Shown piece after piece: positions 4,698-6,148 of a DNA stretch of 6,148 bases. This stretch comes from an uncultured Anaerolineae bacterium (GTDB lineage: Bacteria; Chloroflexota; Anaerolineae; Anaerolineales; UBA11858). The stretch lies in contig CALCSH010000314.1 of the NCBI GenBank assembly GCA_937893815.1, positions 1 to 6,148 on the forward strand. The letters are read 5' to 3'. The stretch's first letter is position 1, and each line of letters starts with the position of its first letter. Position numbers and translations under genes: made by a program. The notes under the pieces were generated by a model. The model ran no database searches, was not told where the DNA came from, and worked only from the letters and a program-made list of their open reading frames with translations.

Positions 4698-6041
4698 TCA
4701 ATCCAGTTTTCGAATGGCACGCGCAGGCATGCCAACAACCAGCGTTTTTTCGGTAACCGACTTGGTGACAACCGAACCGGCTCCTGTGCGCGCCCCAGCG
4801 CCAATTTTTAATGGAGCCACAAGCATGGTATCACTACCAATAAAGACATCATCCCCAATTTCGGTGGGATGTTTGCGCTCACCGTCATAATTACAAGTGA
4901 TTGTTCCAGCGCCAATGTTGACATTTACCCCAATGGTGGCATCACCCAAATAGGAAAAATGTCCCATTTTGGTGCCTGGCCCAAGATATGAATTTTTTAC
5001 TTCGCCAAAATTGCCCATATGAACACCCGCGCCCAAATGCGCCCCTTTGCGCAAGTGTGCAAACGGGCCAATATCGACATCATCCTCAAGCAGAGCGGCT
5101 TCCACAACCGACGAAAATACTTCGCATCGGTCCCCCAGTTTGGAATCGCGCACAAACGAATTTGGCCCCAGTTGACAGGCTGTGCCAATCTCAGTGGATC
5201 CAGTGAGGTGTGTATTGGGTGCAATTACGGTATCGCGGCCAATTTTTACCGTGGGTTCAATATAGGTTGTGGCCGGGTCCTGAATAGTGACACCTTCCAG
5301 CATCCAGGCACGATTGATCCTTTGCTGCATGCTGGCTGTAGCATCCGAGAGATGGATGCGGGTGTTGATACCAATCATCTCTATTTCATCGGCAACTGTA
5401 ATTGCCTGCACACTGCGACCTTCACGAACGGCAATCTCCACCAAATCGGTCAGGTAATATTCACCTTTGGGGGAGAGTTCAATCTGCTTCAGTGCATTCC
5501 ACAGCCAATCTGCTGAAAAACAGTACACGCCGGGGTTTAGTTCTTTGATGGCAAGCTCTTCGGGGGTAGCCTGGGCCTGTTCTACAATGGCCCTCACCGA
5601 GCCATCCGCGGCGCGCACAATCCGCCCAAAGCCGCGCGGATCATCGGCCATAAACGTCAACATGCTAATCGGCCCGGTATGTGCTAGCTGCACATCGAGC
5701 AGTTTCTGTAGCGTGTCTGCGGTCAATAGGGGCATATCGCCATAGGTGATCAGCACGTATTCGCAGTTTCCCCGTAGCAGGGCTTCCGCCTGTTGCACAG
5801 CATGGCCGGTGCCCAACTGCTGTTCTTGTACCACATATTCGGCAGCATCACCAACAGCAGCACACACTTGCTCAGCGGCGTGTCCCACCACCACTACAGG
5901 CGGCGACAGGGTTACGGTTTGGGCAATCGCTACGGGGTACATTATCATCGGCTGGCCTAAAATTGGGTGCAAAACTTTGGGAAGTTCCGAGTGCATGCGT
6001 GTGCCTTTGCCAGCCGCTAAAATCACTGATCTTATTTTCAT
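4698..6041 (-). CDS. glmU: Bifunctional UDP-GlcNAc pyrophosphorylase / GlcN-1-P acetyltransferase
   Basis: The protein has 447 residues, close to the usual 450-460. It acetylates glucosamine-1-phosphate with acetyl-CoA and then couples the product to UTP, giving UDP-GlcNAc for peptidoglycan and other glycans in the cytoplasm. The N-terminal uridyltransferase shows LAAGKGTRM (8-16), Lys22, QQLGTGHA (74-81), YGDMPL (100-105) with the metal-binding Asp102, Glu154 and GINTRIHL with metal-binding Asn226. From about residue 251 a left-handed beta-helix of hexapeptide repeats forms the acetyltransferase: RKGAHLG (331-337), catalytic His361 in KMGHFSYLG, and GAGTITCNYDG (377-387) with Asn384, Tyr385 and Asp386. 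All residues for both activities are present. GGAG (6050-6047) lies 5 bases before the ATG at 6041-6039. It is the first visible gene of the operon with the CorC-like gene and cdd. Confidence 0.97.
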   Translation of the reverse strand: MKIRSVILAAGKGTRMHSELPKVLHPILGQPMIMYPVAIAQTVTLSPPVVVVGHAAEQVCAAVGDAAEYVVQEQQLGTGHAVQQAEALLRGNCEYVLITYGDMPLLTADTLQKLLDVQLAHTGPISMLTFMADDPRGFGRIVRAADGSVRAIVEQAQATPEELAIKELNPGVYCFSADWLWNALKQIELSPKGEYYLTDLVEIAVREGRSVQAITVADEIEMIGINTRIHLSDATASMQQRINRAWMLEGVTIQDPATTYIEPTVKIGRDTVIAPNTHLTGSTEIGTACQLGPNSFVRDSKLGDRCEVFSSVVEAALLEDDVDIGPFAHLRKGAHLGAGVHMGNFGEVKNSYLGPGTKMGHFSYLGDATIGVNVNIGAGTITCNYDGERKHPTEIGDDVFIGSDTMLVAPLKIGAGARTGAGSVVTKSVTEKTLVVGMPARAIRKLD

Positions 6042-6046
6042 ACTTA

Positions 6047-6050
6047 CTCC
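6047..6050 (-). promoter_or_regulatory. Ribosome binding site of glmU
   Basis: On the minus strand GGAG lies 5 bases before the ATG at 6041. The open frame has no plausible earlier start, and MKIRSVILAAGKGTRM is the normal GlmU N-terminus, so the site confirms the start. Confidence 0.65.
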
Positions 6051-6059
6051 GTAACTACC

Positions 6060-6072
6060 TTGACATTGTCAA
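6060..6072. promoter_or_regulatory. Perfect 13-bp inverted repeat upstream of glmU
   Basis: TTGACA and TGTCAA flank a single central T. The dyad begins 18 bases before the glmU start codon, where a dimeric regulator could control the operon. A second small dyad, ACTCA-GACT-TGAGT (6076-6089), lies just beyond. TTGACA here resembles a -35 box on the minus strand, but no -10 is found at the right spacing. Confidence 0.35.
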
Positions 6073-6121
6073 ACTACTCAGACTTGAGTGATGAATGACT
6101 CCACTGAAAAAACCTTTTTAC

Positions 6122-6148
6122 CGCGGAGAACGCGAAGAACGCAGAGAA
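6122..6148. repeat. Tandem 9-bp repeat at the right edge, incomplete
   Basis: Three imperfect 9-mers follow one another: CGCGGAGAA at 6122, CGCGAAGAA at 6131 and CGCAGAGAA at 6140, where the window stops. Copies differ from each other at one or two positions. The composition, GA-rich on one strand with CGC at each unit start, resembles short intergenic repeats I have seen scattered through many environmental bacterial genomes, including Chloroflexota; that comparison is from memory. Its role is unknown. Confidence 0.55.

Noticed and set aside
4697..4804. A longer start for the CNNM/CBS protein inside glmU.
   Set aside because: The extra residues are an out-of-frame reading of the conserved end of glmU, and the signal-like first membrane segment begins properly at 4696.
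6044..6072. A glmU promoter using TTGACA (6067-6072, minus strand) as -35.
   Set aside because: At 17-base spacing the -10 would be GAGTAA, which overlaps the ribosome site and would put the transcript start inside the start codon.
1..6148. A new defence, mobile or toxin-antitoxin system.
   Set aside because: No nuclease, methylase, reverse transcriptase, integrase, transposase or toxin-like small gene pair is visible; the genes are housekeeping or transport types.

Overview
The window (about 51% G+C by eye) looks like a chromosomal segment of a Chloroflexota bacterium, most likely class Anaerolineae. This is inferred from protein style rather than a marker gene: lipoproteins with acidic or Pro/Thr linkers, a BMP-type nucleoside-binding lipoprotein, and a DUF389 membrane protein carrying a Pro/Thr stalk and an SH3-like domain. 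No tRNA, rRNA, CRISPR array, transposase or phage gene is visible.

Layout. (1) 1-181, minus: the first 60 codons of a BMP-family substrate-binding lipoprotein, cut by the window edge. (2) 182-407: an intergenic region with a good promoter candidate for gene 1, a CRP/FNR-like dyad upstream of it, a GC palindrome at the predicted transcription start, and a weak terminator for gene 3. (3) 408-1457, minus: a second, divergent BMP/PBP1-like lipoprotein. (4) 1458-1757: a 300-base divergent intergenic region with overlapping alternative hairpins, a TATAAT box inside a perfect inverted repeat, and a doubtful 32-codon ORF. (5) 1758-2963, plus: the DUF389-Pro/Thr stalk-SH3 fusion. (6) 2964-3036: a convergent gap with a hairpin and T-tract that would end the operon arriving from the right. 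(7) 3037-6041, minus: a compact operon transcribed glmU, then a CNNM/CBS (HlyC/CorC) transporter gene, then cdd, with exactly one base between each stop and the next start. (8) 6042-6148: the glmU upstream region, with small palindromes and a 9-bp tandem repeat running off the edge.

How the genes relate. GlmU makes UDP-GlcNAc for the cell envelope, the CorC-like protein is a probable divalent-cation transporter or regulator, and Cdd deaminates cytidine in pyrimidine salvage. These are housekeeping functions linked by translation coupling rather than by one pathway. The two BMP-like lipoproteins suggest nucleoside or related solute capture at the cell surface, which would fit functionally with cdd, but they are separate transcription units. 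I see no convincing new multi-gene system. The most unusual items are the DUF389-SH3 fusion, the divergent CxxC-bearing BMP-like lipoprotein, and the regulatory architecture of the two intergenic regions on the left.
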